Positions 44,972 through 53,977 of a DNA stretch of 64,000 nt are shown here, one piece after another. Within the stretch, counting starts at the first letter, position 1. Each line of letters opens with the position of its first letter. The position numbers and the translations under genes are program-made. Origin of the DNA: Thermosynechococcus sp. NK55a (GTDB lineage Bacteria; Cyanobacteriota; Cyanobacteriia; Thermosynechococcales; Thermosynechococcaceae); NCBI RefSeq assembly GCF_000505665.1, contig NC_023033.1, positions 1,702,313 through 1,766,312 of the forward strand. Direction: 5' to 3'. The notes beneath the pieces are model-generated. The model saw only the letters and a program-made list of their open reading frames with translations. It was not told the DNA's origin and searched no databases.

Positions 44972-46738
44972 ATGAAAACTGCCCGCCCCCAAAATCAATT
45001 CCTGCCACCCTTGCGCGTCGGTCTGATCTTTGGCTTTTTGCTCATGGGGATGGGGGGGGTGGTTGCGCGTTTGGTTTATTTGCAAGTGGTTCAGGGGGAA
45101 ACCTTAGCGGCACGGGCACAGCAACAACAACGGCGCTATACCCCGCCAACCTTGGCACGCTATCCAATTACTGATCGCCGAGAGACGGTTGTTGCCCTAG
45201 ATCGGCCCGTGTTTACCCTCTTTGCCCATCCGATTCAGTTCAAAGTGGCGCGCTCAGCGATCGCCCGCGATCTAGCTCCCCTACTCCAGCAATCCCCAGA
45301 GCAACTCTTGGCCAAATTCAGCTCCTATCCTACAGGCGTCCCCATTGCCTACGACATCGATGAACAAACCGCCGCCAAAATTCGCGCCCTCAACTACGAT
45401 GGCCTAGAACTGAACCAAGGGTGGCAGCGCATTTATCCGCAACAGGAACTCATGGCGGGCATTGTTGGCTATGTGGATCGTGACCACCAGGGTCAAGCGG
45501 GGATTGAGTTTAGCCAGAATCAATTTTTACAGGTTCCCCATAGCCGCCAACTCCTCTCGATGAGTGCCCTAGGGGAGTGGCTGCCAGCGCTTGCCCCTGC
45601 GGATCCGCGGGTCTTAAATCAGGGGTACCATGTGCGCCTCACGATTGATAGTCGTCTGCAACAAACGGCACGCCAAGCCCTGCAACAGCAGTTACGCAAA
45701 TTCAATGCTAAACGCGGCACGGTTATTGTCCTAGAAGTGAAAACTGGGGCACTGCGAGCCTTGGTCTCAGAACCCGCCTACGATCCCAATCATTACTACC
45801 GTGCTGATCCAGCCCTTTTTCGCAACTGGGCGGTGTCGGACCTCTATGAACCAGGATCAACCTTTAAGCCAATCAATACCGCCATTGCCCTTGAACTAAA
45901 TGCCATTACTCCTGATACGGTGTTGCCCGATGAGGGACGAATTGTTGTTGGCGGTTGGCCAATTCAAAATAGTGACTATAGTCAACGCGGCGGCCGCGGT
46001 GCCCTTAGAATTGCCGAAGTTCTCGCCTACTCTAGCAATGTGGCCATGGTGCACATGATGAGCCGCATTCCAGCCCGCCACTACTATCGCTATCTCCATC
46101 GCTTGGGACTCACAGAGAAAGTGGGCAGTGATCTGCCCTTTGAAACAGCCGCCCAGTTAAAACCTCCGGAGCAATTTATTAACTATCCGATTGAACCGGC
46201 AACGGCCGCCTTTGGTCAAGGCTTTTCCCTGACGCCGCTCCATTTGGCTCAACTAGTGGGGGCGATCGCCAACGGTGGGGAGATGGTTACTCCCCATGTC
46301 ATTGACGGCCTCTACGATGAAAATGGCCAACTGCAAAAACGCCTTGAGCAACGCCCCCCTCGACGGGTCTTTTCGCAGCGCACCAGTCAAGCGGTGGTCA
46401 AAATGCTGGGAGAAGTTGTGCGCTTTGGTACAGGGAAACCCGCCCATATTCCCGGCTATCGCTTGGGGGGCAAAACGGGCACGGCGCAAAAGGCGATTGG
46501 CGGTACCTATAGCAATCTGCGTATTACCAGCTTTTTTGCTGTCTTTCCCCTAGAACAGCCCCAATATGTGATTTTGGCGGTGGTGGATGAACCCAAGGGA
46601 GATGATGCCTATGGCTCAACGGTGGCCATTCCAATTGTGCGAGCGGTTACGGAGTCACTGATTACGATTGAGGGCATTCCTCCCTCACATCCACAGGAAT
46701 TGCGGCGCCCCGCTGCACCAGCTTCGGTGTCACAATAG
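44972..46738 (+). CDS. ftsI: Division peptidoglycan transpeptidase FtsI (class B PBP)
   Basis: Septal transpeptidase. An N-terminal membrane anchor (FGFLLMGMGGVVARLVYLQVV) is followed by the PBP dimerisation domain and the transpeptidase domain: the active-site STFK in YEPGSTFKPINTAIAL, SSN in AYSSNVAMVH and KTGTA in LGGKTGTAQ. The 588 residues match FtsI/PBP3. It follows the ftsL-like gene by nine bases. The C-terminus has no PASTA domains. Confidence 0.93.
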   Translation: MKTARPQNQFLPPLRVGLIFGFLLMGMGGVVARLVYLQVVQGETLAARAQQQQRRYTPPTLARYPITDRRETVVALDRPVFTLFAHPIQFKVARSAIARDLAPLLQQSPEQLLAKFSSYPTGVPIAYDIDEQTAAKIRALNYDGLELNQGWQRIYPQQELMAGIVGYVDRDHQGQAGIEFSQNQFLQVPHSRQLLSMSALGEWLPALAPADPRVLNQGYHVRLTIDSRLQQTARQALQQQLRKFNAKRGTVIVLEVKTGALRALVSEPAYDPNHYYRADPALFRNWAVSDLYEPGSTFKPINTAIALELNAITPDTVLPDEGRIVVGGWPIQNSDYSQRGGRGALRIAEVLAYSSNVAMVHMMSRIPARHYYRYLHRLGLTEKVGSDLPFETAAQLKPPEQFINYPIEPATAAFGQGFSLTPLHLAQLVGAIANGGEMVTPHVIDGLYDENGQLQKRLEQRPPRRVFSQRTSQAVVKMLGEVVRFGTGKPAHIPGYRLGGKTGTAQKAIGGTYSNLRITSFFAVFPLEQPQYVILAVVDEPKGDDAYGSTVAIPIVRAVTESLITIEGIPPSHPQELRRPAAPASVSQ

Positions 46739-46762
46739 GGAAGAACAGCGCAAAAGGACGGT

Positions 46763-47314
46763 ATGCTTCAACGGTTTTTTGTTACAGTGTTGGCTATTTT
46801 CGTGGTGTTGCTGGGAGGCTGTTCGGCCACCAGTGGGCTACAGGCCTATGTTGATAGCTACGATGGCTATGAATTCCTTTACCCCCGCGGTTGGGTACAG
46901 GTACAGGCCAAGGATCCGGTGGATGTGGTTTTTCACGACATTATTGAGACGACGGAAAACGTCAGCGTGGTGGTCAATCCCGTGTCTAGTACGAAATCCC
47001 TTGAGGAATTGGGGTCGCCTGAGGAGGTGGGCGATCGCCTGCTGCGCAATATCATTGCTCCCAGTGAAAGTGGCCGCAGTTCTGCCTTAATTGCCGCCAC
47101 CTCCCAAAAGGCTGATGATAAGACCTACTACATTCTGGAGTATGCGGTCACTCTACCGGGGGATGGCAACAATGCTCAGCAGCGGCACAATTTGTCGAGT
47201 ATTGCCGTAAGTCGAGGTAAGGTCTATACCCTCAGTGTGTCAGCGCCTGAAGAGCGCTGGCCAAAAGTGGAAGACCAATTTAAGACCATCGTGTCCTCGT
47301 TTAGCGTATATTAA
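46763..47314 (+). CDS. psbP2: PsbP-like lipoprotein CyanoP
   Basis: Lumenal lipoprotein related to plant PsbP, involved in early photosystem II assembly and not a stoichiometric extrinsic subunit. The lipobox LGGC puts the lipidated cysteine at residue 20. The PsbP fold is recognised by YVDSYDGYEFLYPRGWVQV, VVFHDIIETTENVSVVVNPV and YYILEYAVTLPG. The 183 residues match cyanobacterial forms. It lies 24 bp after ftsI and ten bases before tRNA-Ala. Confidence 0.93.
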   Translation: MLQRFFVTVLAIFVVLLGGCSATSGLQAYVDSYDGYEFLYPRGWVQVQAKDPVDVVFHDIIETTENVSVVVNPVSSTKSLEELGSPEEVGDRLLRNIIAPSESGRSSALIAATSQKADDKTYYILEYAVTLPGDGNNAQQRHNLSSIAVSRGKVYTLSVSAPEERWPKVEDQFKTIVSSFSVY

Positions 47315-47324
47315 AGAAAGAATT

Positions 47325-47397
47325 GGGGAGTTAGCTCAGTTGGTAGAGCGTCGCGATCGCACCGCGAAGGTCAGGGATTCGAGTTCCCTACTCTCCA
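47325..47397 (+). tRNA. trnA-CGC: tRNA-Ala (anticodon CGC)
   Basis: The acceptor stem pairs GGGGAGT with ACTCTCC and includes the G3-U70 pair that marks alanine tRNAs; the discriminator is A. The D arm is GCTCAGTTGGTAGAGC. The anticodon stem TCGCG/CGCGA holds loop ATCGCAC, anticodon CGC, and happens to contain a HIP1 octamer. The T arm is AGGGATTCGAGTTCCCT. CCA is not encoded. Confidence 0.93.
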
Positions 47398-47580
47398 TGG
47401 TACTACCCCCGCTGCCGTAGTTTGTTAAAGACTGGCGGCGATCGCAACTCATTACCCACCTACCCCAATTTCCTGGCACTTCGTTTCAATCCGCAATCGC
47501 CTTCACTGCGACTGCTGCTGACCCGCTCTGCCGAATCTCCTCTGGAGGTCATTGCCCCATTGTCAGTGACAGCACTGGGC

Positions 47581-47616
47581 AACATCGTGCGAAACATTAA
47601 CATCGTGCACAACATT
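47581..47616. repeat. Two tandem 18-bp repeats downstream of tRNA-Ala
   Basis: AACATCGTGCGAAACATT is followed at once by AACATCGTGCACAACATT (16 of 18 identical), and a partial third unit starts after it. They lie in the 251-bp spacer before a convergent gene. An open frame crosses the region but shows no protein-like features. Confidence 0.7.
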
Positions 47617-47648
47617 GTGGGGCGAGAACAAGATATCTGCGCTTTGAT

Positions 47649-48263
47649 TTAACTTTGCTCTGAACGAAGTCCTTGAGTTGGAAACATAACGGGAATATTG
47701 GGATTGACCCATACTTGACAGTTGAGTTCGCTGCTGGGTGGGAAAAAAGGAATCGGGTTGCCTGCGGCATCGGTGACTTCTGGCAGGTATTCAACGGTTA
47801 GGGCATCAAATTGACAGGTGTAGGCACCATAAATGACTTGTTGGCGATCGCGCAGGATCAACTGATAGCCAAAGCTGCGACTGGCATGGCCCAACTGATT
47901 AATCAGGGCAAAACGCCGTAAATAGGGCAAGCGTCCCCAAGCGGCGGGGGAGACAAAGGCTTCAATTCTGCCCCCCGGTGCTGTCATGGCTGGAAAGGCT
48001 TGCCAGCGTTGAATCACCTGGTCACCAAACTGCTGCACGGCCCACCAGAGGCTGGGTACTGTTAAGCCCACTGCCGAGGGAGACTCGCTAACCACAACTT
48101 GCTTTTCATTGACAGGCAGCGCGATCGCCGCCGCCACCGCTAGGGGTAAGTCCTCTGTAGAGGGATTGGCAGTCGTTCTAAGGGGATGGAATCCTAATAG
48201 AGCGATCGCTCCCACGGCACTCAACCATCGGCCCCAGGCCTTAGGAGGGGATAGGGTTCTCAT
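47649..48263 (-). CDS. Hypothetical exported protein
   Basis: A 204-residue protein with a signal peptide: basic start, hydrophobic WLSAVGAIALLGFHPL, and probable cleavage near TTANPST. The mature part has no cofactor or catalytic motif I recognise; there are two cysteines late in the chain (YTCQFDALTVEY and ELNCQVWV), which could form a disulfide in the periplasm. It stands between tRNA-Ala and exoD, on the exoD strand, 33 bp after it. Function unknown. Confidence 0.65.
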   Translation of the reverse strand: MRTLSPPKAWGRWLSAVGAIALLGFHPLRTTANPSTEDLPLAVAAAIALPVNEKQVVVSESPSAVGLTVPSLWWAVQQFGDQVIQRWQAFPAMTAPGGRIEAFVSPAAWGRLPYLRRFALINQLGHASRSFGYQLILRDRQQVIYGAYTCQFDALTVEYLPEVTDAAGNPIPFFPPSSELNCQVWVNPNIPVMFPTQGLRSEQS

Positions 48264-48296
48264 TGGCCTTGAGTCAAGAAGGAACTTACCCCTATG

Positions 48297-48947
48297 TTAC
48301 AAATGCAGCCATGCCTTCAATACATCCAGGAGGCTATTGCCGCCCCATGCAAGGGCAATCAAAATTGATGTGGTGACTGCTAGACCAATCAAAGAGATAA
48401 CCACCCCTGCCAGGCTAATCAAACCATCGTCATCCAAAAGACCAAAGCCGATTGTAAAAATGCCCATGGCGGGAATGGTGTTGGTGCCGGGAATAGGCAA
48501 AATCATCGAGATCGCCATCAGCGATACAGTAACCCCCAAGCCCAAACGTCCGCCTCGGGTCGTGCAAATGAAGCGCCAGCGGGGACGGGAGATCAATTCA
48601 ATCCGTCGCAGCCAAGGCAAAGCTGTGCGCACAATCTTCTGCATCTGGGAGCGCGGCATCGTGCGCTTGAGCAGCCACGGCGGCAGCCAAGGGACTGAGG
48701 CACCCACAAGCAATTGCCAACCCAACAGTAACAGCACAATGCCAAAGGGTGTGGCGTAACCGGGGGCTGGAATGGGCAGCGCCGATGGCAACGAAAGAAC
48801 GGCCAGCAAAAAGCCAAAGGTTCGCTCCCCCGCCAACTGAACAATCTCTGCCAAGGACACCAGTGGTTGCGTTAAAACCTCTCCATGCCTAGGGCTGGGC
48901 ACAGGACTCAAAAAGGCATATTCCAGGTCTGTGGACAATTTTGCCAT
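48297..48947 (-). CDS. exoD: ExoD family exopolysaccharide synthesis protein
   Basis: Membrane protein of about 216 residues. FGFLLAVLSLPSALPIPAPG is the ExoD signature, followed by three or four further hydrophobic segments (IVLLLLGWQLLVGA, LGVTVSLMAISMILPIPG, LIALAWGG). ExoD was first linked to exopolysaccharide production and alkaline tolerance in rhizobia; its mechanism remains open. Annotation rests on the family signature and topology. Confidence 0.82.
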   Translation of the reverse strand: MAKLSTDLEYAFLSPVPSPRHGEVLTQPLVSLAEIVQLAGERTFGFLLAVLSLPSALPIPAPGYATPFGIVLLLLGWQLLVGASVPWLPPWLLKRTMPRSQMQKIVRTALPWLRRIELISRPRWRFICTTRGGRLGLGVTVSLMAISMILPIPGTNTIPAMGIFTIGFGLLDDDGLISLAGVVISLIGLAVTTSILIALAWGGNSLLDVLKAWLHL

Positions 48948-49059
48948 GAAAAATTACAGGAAGTGGAAATGTTCCCACTGCTAGGATACGATAAATTGAT
49001 CGTGAGTTTATGCTCAACACAGTTGACGGCAATTCCAAAGCCGCGATCAACCGGAATCC

Positions 49060-49422
49060 ATGGCAACCCCATCTGACTTACCGACAGAGTTGCACCTGAT
49101 TAATCCCCGGCGATCGCTAGGGCAGGTTTATCTCGACTGGACACCCCAACCCGGTTGCCATGTGGATCACGAAGGGGAAACCTATACAGTGTTAGAACGC
49201 CGTCATCGCTACCGGTTTCGTGGTGGACGCTATCAACTGGAAAAAATTGCCCTCTATGTGCAGCCCAGTGACACCCTTAGCGATCGCCATCTCGTGAATG
49301 GACAGTGGGTGATTGGGGATCCCTCCTGCCGCTGGAATGCCCTTTCACCCTTGTTGCGCTGTGCTGTGAACCCTCAGGGCTCCTGCCAAGCGTGTCGAGA
49401 TTACCAGCCTCGAGAACCTTAG
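49060..49422 (+). CDS. DUF6464 family protein
   Basis: Small cyanobacterial protein of 120 residues. The conserved core has a beta-rich region (YLDWTPQPGCHVDHEGETYTVLERRHRYRF) and ends with cysteines (CRWNALSPLLRCAVNPQGSCQACRDYQ), which may bind a metal. There is no signal peptide or membrane helix. Family name is from memory of similar sequences; no function is known. The gene stands alone between exoD and glgP. Confidence 0.72.
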   Translation: MATPSDLPTELHLINPRRSLGQVYLDWTPQPGCHVDHEGETYTVLERRHRYRFRGGRYQLEKIALYVQPSDTLSDRHLVNGQWVIGDPSCRWNALSPLLRCAVNPQGSCQACRDYQPREP

Positions 49423-49502
49423 CATTTCCTTTCTCAGCTCAAAAATCCCCGCCAGGGCAGGGGAGGGTCTGGGTTGTTTGAATTGAACTCGGTACCGGCC
49501 AG

Positions 49503-52034
49503 CTACTGCCCTGGGGAGGTCAGGTAGGACGTTGCCGGTAGGACAACTTTCACCGGTTGAACGTGCCAGATGTCTTGGCAGTACTCGCGAATGGCGCGAT
49601 CGCTAGAAAATTTCCCCATCCGTGCCACATTGAGAATTGACATTTTTGCCCATTGGGCTTGATCTTGTTGATAGACCTGAAGGACCCGTTGGTGGCAGTC
49701 CACATAGCTTTGGTAGTCTGCCAAGAGGCAATAGCGATCGTTTTGCCAGAGGTGCTGAACCAGGGGCCGAAAGAGTTCCGTATCGCCATGGGAAAAGTAC
49801 CCCGAGGCAATGAGGTCGAGCACCCGCTTCAGCCTTGGGTTGCTATTGGCAAACTCCCAGGGGCGATAGCCGTTGCGCCACAATTCCTGCAATTGCTCTA
49901 CCGTGTGACCAAAGAGGAAGAAGTTTTCAGCCCCCACCTCTTCGCGAATTTCCACGTTGGCGCCGTCGAGGGTGCCAATCGTCAACGCCCCATTGAGGGC
50001 AAATTTCATATTCCCTGTGCCTGAGGCTTCGTAGCCGGCTGTTGAAATTTGCTGGGAAAGATCCGCTGCTGGATAGACCTGCTGCCCTAGCGTTACGCTG
50101 TAGTTGGGCAAAAAGACGACCCTTAGGCGATCGCGCACCGCTGGATCACGGTTAATCACCTCAGCCACGGAGTTAATGAGCTTAATGATTAACTTGGCCA
50201 TATAGTAGCCTGGGGCCGCCTTGCCGCCAAAAATAAACGTTTGGGGCACCATCTCCAGTTGGGGGTTGTCCTTCAACATCTGGTAAAGCGTGATGACATT
50301 GAGGACACACAGGTGCTGGCGTTTATATTCGTGGATGCGCTTCACCAAGATCGAGAAGAGGGAATGGGGATCCACCGTTACCCCTAGGCGATCGCGAATG
50401 TATTCCGCAAGGCGTTCCTTGTTCCCATGCTTCACCGATTGCCATTGGGCTGCAAACTCGGCATCCTCTGCCAAGGGTTCCAATTGCCGCAGTTGATCCA
50501 AGTGCTTCAGCCAATCTTCGCCAATGCGTTCGGTAATCAGGCGGGTTAATCTCGGATTGCTGAGCACCATCCAGCGCCGGGGGGTGACGCCATTGGTTTT
50601 ATTGGAGAATTTCTCTGGTGTCAGTTCGTAGAAATCCTTGAGCACCGTTTTTTTCAGGAGTTCTGAGTGCAGTGCTGCCACGCCGTTGATGGCATGACTC
50701 CCCACCGCTGCCAAGTGGGCCATGCGCACATAGCGACAGTCACTTTCATCGATAATGGACAGCCGCCGCAGGCGATCGTTATCCCCCGGGTATTGCAGGC
50801 GTACCTCATCTAGGAAACGACGGTTGATTTCATAGATGATTTGCAAGTGGCGGGGCAAGAGGGAGCCAAAGAGATCTAGGGGCCATTTTTCCAGTGCCTC
50901 GGGCAGGAGGGTGTGGTTGGTGTAGGCAAAGGTTCGGCGGGTAATGTCCCATGCCTGCTCCCAAGGCATGAGATGCTCGTCGACGAACAGGCGCATCAAT
51001 TCCGCCACTGAAATGGCTGGGTGGGTATCGTTCAACTGAACGGTGAACTTCTCATGGAAGCGGCTCAGATCTTGTTTGCCCGATTGTTTGTAGAGGCGGA
51101 TCATGTCCTGAAGGGCACAGGAGCAGAAGAAATACTGCTGCATCAGCCGCAGTTCTTTGCCCTGCAACTGCTCGTCATTGGGATAGAGGACCTTCGTGAT
51201 GTTTTCTGAAGCAATTTTTTGGTTGACAGCGCCGTAGTAATCGCCTGTGTTAAAGGCTTGAAAGTCAAAGGACTCCACCGCCTCTGCCCGCCATAGACGC
51301 AGAAGATTGGCGGTATTCACCTTGTAGCCCAAGATGGGGGTGTCATAGGCCACTCCCTGAATCACTTGGTGGGGTTGCCAAACAACCCGATAGCGGCCCT
51401 GATCATCGGTATAGCTATAGGTGTAGCCGCCAAACTTCACCTGCAAAATCAATTCCGGTCGGGGAATTTCCCAAGGGTTGCCATAGCGTAACCACTTGTC
51501 GGTAATCTCGACTTGCCAACCATCGCGAATTTCTTGGTCAAAGATACCGTACTCATAGCGAATGCCATAGCCAATGGCGGGGATTTCCAATGTAGCGAGA
51601 GAATCCATATAGCAGGCGGCCAAGCGTCCCAACCCGCCATTCCCCAACCCCGGCTCCTCCTCCTGATCGAGGAGTTCTTTGAGGTTCAAACCGGTTTGCC
51701 GCATGGCTTCTTCAACGGCCTCATAGAGTCCGAGGTTAATTAGGTTATTGCCAAGGTGTGGCCCTAGCAAAAATTCGGCGGAGAGATAGCAAACAGTGCG
51801 GCTTTCTTGATCTCGATAGGTTTTTGCAGAATTCAGCCAGCGCAACAGTAGGCGATCGCGCACGGTGTAGGCCAAGGCCAAGTAGTAATCATTTTTCGTC
51901 GCCACTTCGGGAAATCGCCCTTGGATAAAGAAGAGATTATCCATAAAGGCGCGCCGCAGGGTTTCAATGCTCGTACCGGTGCGATCGTCTTCCGTGAGCA
52001 CTGTAGGACAACCGGGCGGAATGAGACTGGTCAT
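49503..52034 (-). CDS. glgP: Glycogen phosphorylase
   Basis: PLP-dependent phosphorolysis of glycogen to glucose 1-phosphate, mobilising carbon in the dark. The 843 residues match family length. LGNGGLGRLAACYMDSLATL is near residue 115, and the PLP-lysine signature EASGTGNMKFALNGALTIG with TLDGANVEI lies near residue 650. Thermophilic cyanobacteria often have a second GlgP and this gene alone cannot tell which form. Monocistronic, minus strand. Confidence 0.96.
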   Translation of the reverse strand: MTSLIPPGCPTVLTEDDRTGTSIETLRRAFMDNLFFIQGRFPEVATKNDYYLALAYTVRDRLLLRWLNSAKTYRDQESRTVCYLSAEFLLGPHLGNNLINLGLYEAVEEAMRQTGLNLKELLDQEEEPGLGNGGLGRLAACYMDSLATLEIPAIGYGIRYEYGIFDQEIRDGWQVEITDKWLRYGNPWEIPRPELILQVKFGGYTYSYTDDQGRYRVVWQPHQVIQGVAYDTPILGYKVNTANLLRLWRAEAVESFDFQAFNTGDYYGAVNQKIASENITKVLYPNDEQLQGKELRLMQQYFFCSCALQDMIRLYKQSGKQDLSRFHEKFTVQLNDTHPAISVAELMRLFVDEHLMPWEQAWDITRRTFAYTNHTLLPEALEKWPLDLFGSLLPRHLQIIYEINRRFLDEVRLQYPGDNDRLRRLSIIDESDCRYVRMAHLAAVGSHAINGVAALHSELLKKTVLKDFYELTPEKFSNKTNGVTPRRWMVLSNPRLTRLITERIGEDWLKHLDQLRQLEPLAEDAEFAAQWQSVKHGNKERLAEYIRDRLGVTVDPHSLFSILVKRIHEYKRQHLCVLNVITLYQMLKDNPQLEMVPQTFIFGGKAAPGYYMAKLIIKLINSVAEVINRDPAVRDRLRVVFLPNYSVTLGQQVYPAADLSQQISTAGYEASGTGNMKFALNGALTIGTLDGANVEIREEVGAENFFLFGHTVEQLQELWRNGYRPWEFANSNPRLKRVLDLIASGYFSHGDTELFRPLVQHLWQNDRYCLLADYQSYVDCHQRVLQVYQQDQAQWAKMSILNVARMGKFSSDRAIREYCQDIWHVQPVKVVLPATSYLTSPGQ

Positions 52035-52178
52035 TGTGGGAATCCTCGCAAAGAATTAGCGCGATTAGTAGTAGTCAGCCCTTCCCTATCTGTTCTATCG
52101 CGATCGCCCGGGATTCCCCCCTAAGTACAGAATCTCTTTACTCGCACTCTTTGCTAGTAAAGGGGGGCAAGCCCTTCC

Positions 52179-52934
52179 CTAGCCTTCATTCACTGTGGGA
52201 AACAGTTGGCAGGTCAGCTCTTCATCGGAGGAGTCAGGGGGAGGACTGCCGCGGGTAGCCTCTGGGGCTTGGGTGTGTTGATAGCGTTGATAGAGCGTAC
52301 TCAGAAGTTTGATCAGGCGATCGCCCCCACTGGCATAGAGAGGATCCTGGGGCAAACGTGCCAAAGCAGTGGCCATTTGCGTCTGCAAAATCTCTAAATC
52401 ACCATAGCGGCGGGTCAGCCGTTGCAGCAAATCAATGAGGGTAAACCGCTCTAGGGCTTGGGCATGCACCGGCTTGGTGGTCAACAGAGCGGCCACAAGA
52501 AGCTTCATATGCAGAGGGGTACAGTAGCGGGTGACTTCTAATCGCAAATCGTAGAGATCTGCAGTGCTGAGGGTTGGCGCCTCGATGGTCAGTGTAGCCG
52601 TCGCAGCTTGGCTGTAAAGGGGGACCAAAATTTGCAGCAGTACGGCTGAGGGAACCTGATAGGCCTGTGCTTTGTTGAGACTATTGACAAGGGCAGTTAG
52701 GTGCTGTCCCAAGAGGGTGGGGGTTTTCAGCCGTTCAAGGATTTCGATGAGGACCTGTTGCACGTCGCTCACGGTCCATGGCGGTGCTTGGGTCGGCCAC
52801 TGATGTTGCTGAAGGGCATACAGTAGCTTAAAAAGGCGGCTCTGCTGCGGGTGCTGGGCAATTTGTTGGGCAGCGGTGGCAATGGTAGAAGTCGTTGGGG
52901 TCACAGGTTGGCCAAACGTCCCTCGGTACTGCAT
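52179..52934 (-). CDS. Hypothetical protein, helical
   Basis: A 251-residue protein, almost entirely helical by composition with many Gln, Leu and Ala and heptad-like patterns (HLTALVNSLNKAQAYQV; LTRRYGDLEILQTQM). The N-terminus is low complexity (TPTTSTIATAAQQIAQ) and the C-terminal 30 residues are acidic and proline-rich. No domain recognised. ATG at 52934 is preferred to the TTG at 52943. It is divergent from the MoxR gene with about 100 bp between. Function unknown. Confidence 0.6.
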   Translation of the reverse strand: MQYRGTFGQPVTPTTSTIATAAQQIAQHPQQSRLFKLLYALQQHQWPTQAPPWTVSDVQQVLIEILERLKTPTLLGQHLTALVNSLNKAQAYQVPSAVLLQILVPLYSQAATATLTIEAPTLSTADLYDLRLEVTRYCTPLHMKLLVAALLTTKPVHAQALERFTLIDLLQRLTRRYGDLEILQTQMATALARLPQDPLYASGGDRLIKLLSTLYQRYQHTQAPEATRGSPPPDSSDEELTCQLFPTVNEG

Positions 52935-53035
52935 TGTAGCCAATTTTCCTAGACAGTGGTTTAATCCTGCTGATGGCCAAGGGAGGGTGAGGGCTTCTGC
53001 TAGGATTGGGAGAGTTTAGGGGTGACAGAACAACG

Positions 53036-53977
53036 GTGAGAGCGCTTTTCCATCGTTTGCAGCAGCGTCTCAATGAGATTGTGGTTGGTCAAGGGGCGAT
53101 CGCCCAAGGATTAATTGTGGCTCTCCTCGCCGAAGGCCACGTCATCCTTGAGGGGGTGCCGGGCACTGCCAAAACCCTGCTGGTCAAGCTCCTCGCTCGC
53201 CTGATTGCAGCGGAATTTCGCCGTATCCAACTCACCCCCGATGTTCTCCCCGCTGATATTCTCGGTACGAGCATTTTTGACTTCAACAGTCGCACATTTC
53301 GCCTGCGCAAGGGGCCAATTTTTACCCAAGTACTGCTGGCGGATGAAATTAACCGCACACCGCCCAAAACCCAAGCGGCTCTCCTAGAAGCGATGGAAGA
53401 ACGGCAGGTGACCCTCGACGGCACTACCCTCGCCCTCCCTGGTTTATTTTGGACAGTGGCCACCCAAAACCCCTTGGAATTTGAGGGAACCTATCCCTTG
53501 CCCGAGGCCCAACTGGATCGCTTTCTTGTGAAGCTGGTGGTGTCCTATCCAGAGCCAAACGCTGAACGGCAAATGCTGGAAAATGCCCTTGCAGGCTTTG
53601 AAGCCCGCGATCTCGATCAACTCAATTTGGAGCCCTTGATTACCGTAGAGCAAGTTTTGGCAGCACGACAGCAGGTGCGGCAAGTCCATGTGGAGCCGGT
53701 GGTGCTAGATTATCTTTTGGCGTTGGTGCAGGCCAGTCGTCAACATCCCGAACTCCTTTTGGGGGCTTCCCCACGGGCGGCAGTGGGCTGGCTACGTGCT
53801 ACCCAAGCCCAGGCCTGGCTAGCGGATCGCCCCTACGTCACTCCTGAGGATGTGAAGGCGATCGCCATCCCCCTACTGCAACACCGTTTGATCCTCAAGC
53901 CCGAGGCCCAGTTAGACGGCACCACGCTGCCCCAAGTGATCCAAAGTATTCTTGCCAAAGTTGCTGTTCCCCGATGA
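53036..53977 (+). CDS. MoxR-type AAA+ ATPase
   Basis: Chaperone-like ATPase of about 313 residues. Walker A GVPGTAKT is at 40-47, Walker B reads LLADEINRTPPKTQAALLEAMEE, sensor 1 is TQNPLEFEGTYPLPEAQLDRFL, and GASPRAAVGWLRATQA is the C-terminal lid. MoxR proteins work with DUF58 and VWA partners to mature or insert metal-dependent proteins. Start GTG 53036 (MRALFHRLQQRLNEIVVG) is likely, since an upstream frame from 53006 has poor coding character. The stop overlaps the DUF58 start (ATGA, 53974-53977), so the two are translationally coupled. Confidence 0.9.
   Translation: MRALFHRLQQRLNEIVVGQGAIAQGLIVALLAEGHVILEGVPGTAKTLLVKLLARLIAAEFRRIQLTPDVLPADILGTSIFDFNSRTFRLRKGPIFTQVLLADEINRTPPKTQAALLEAMEERQVTLDGTTLALPGLFWTVATQNPLEFEGTYPLPEAQLDRFLVKLVVSYPEPNAERQMLENALAGFEARDLDQLNLEPLITVEQVLAARQQVRQVHVEPVVLDYLLALVQASRQHPELLLGASPRAAVGWLRATQAQAWLADRPYVTPEDVKAIAIPLLQHRLILKPEAQLDGTTLPQVIQSILAKVAVPR

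Noticed and set aside
47422-47652. A 76-codon plus-strand frame after tRNA-Ala.
   Set aside because: No ribosome binding site, composition is not protein-like, and the repeat of NIV residues merely reflects the 18-bp DNA repeat.
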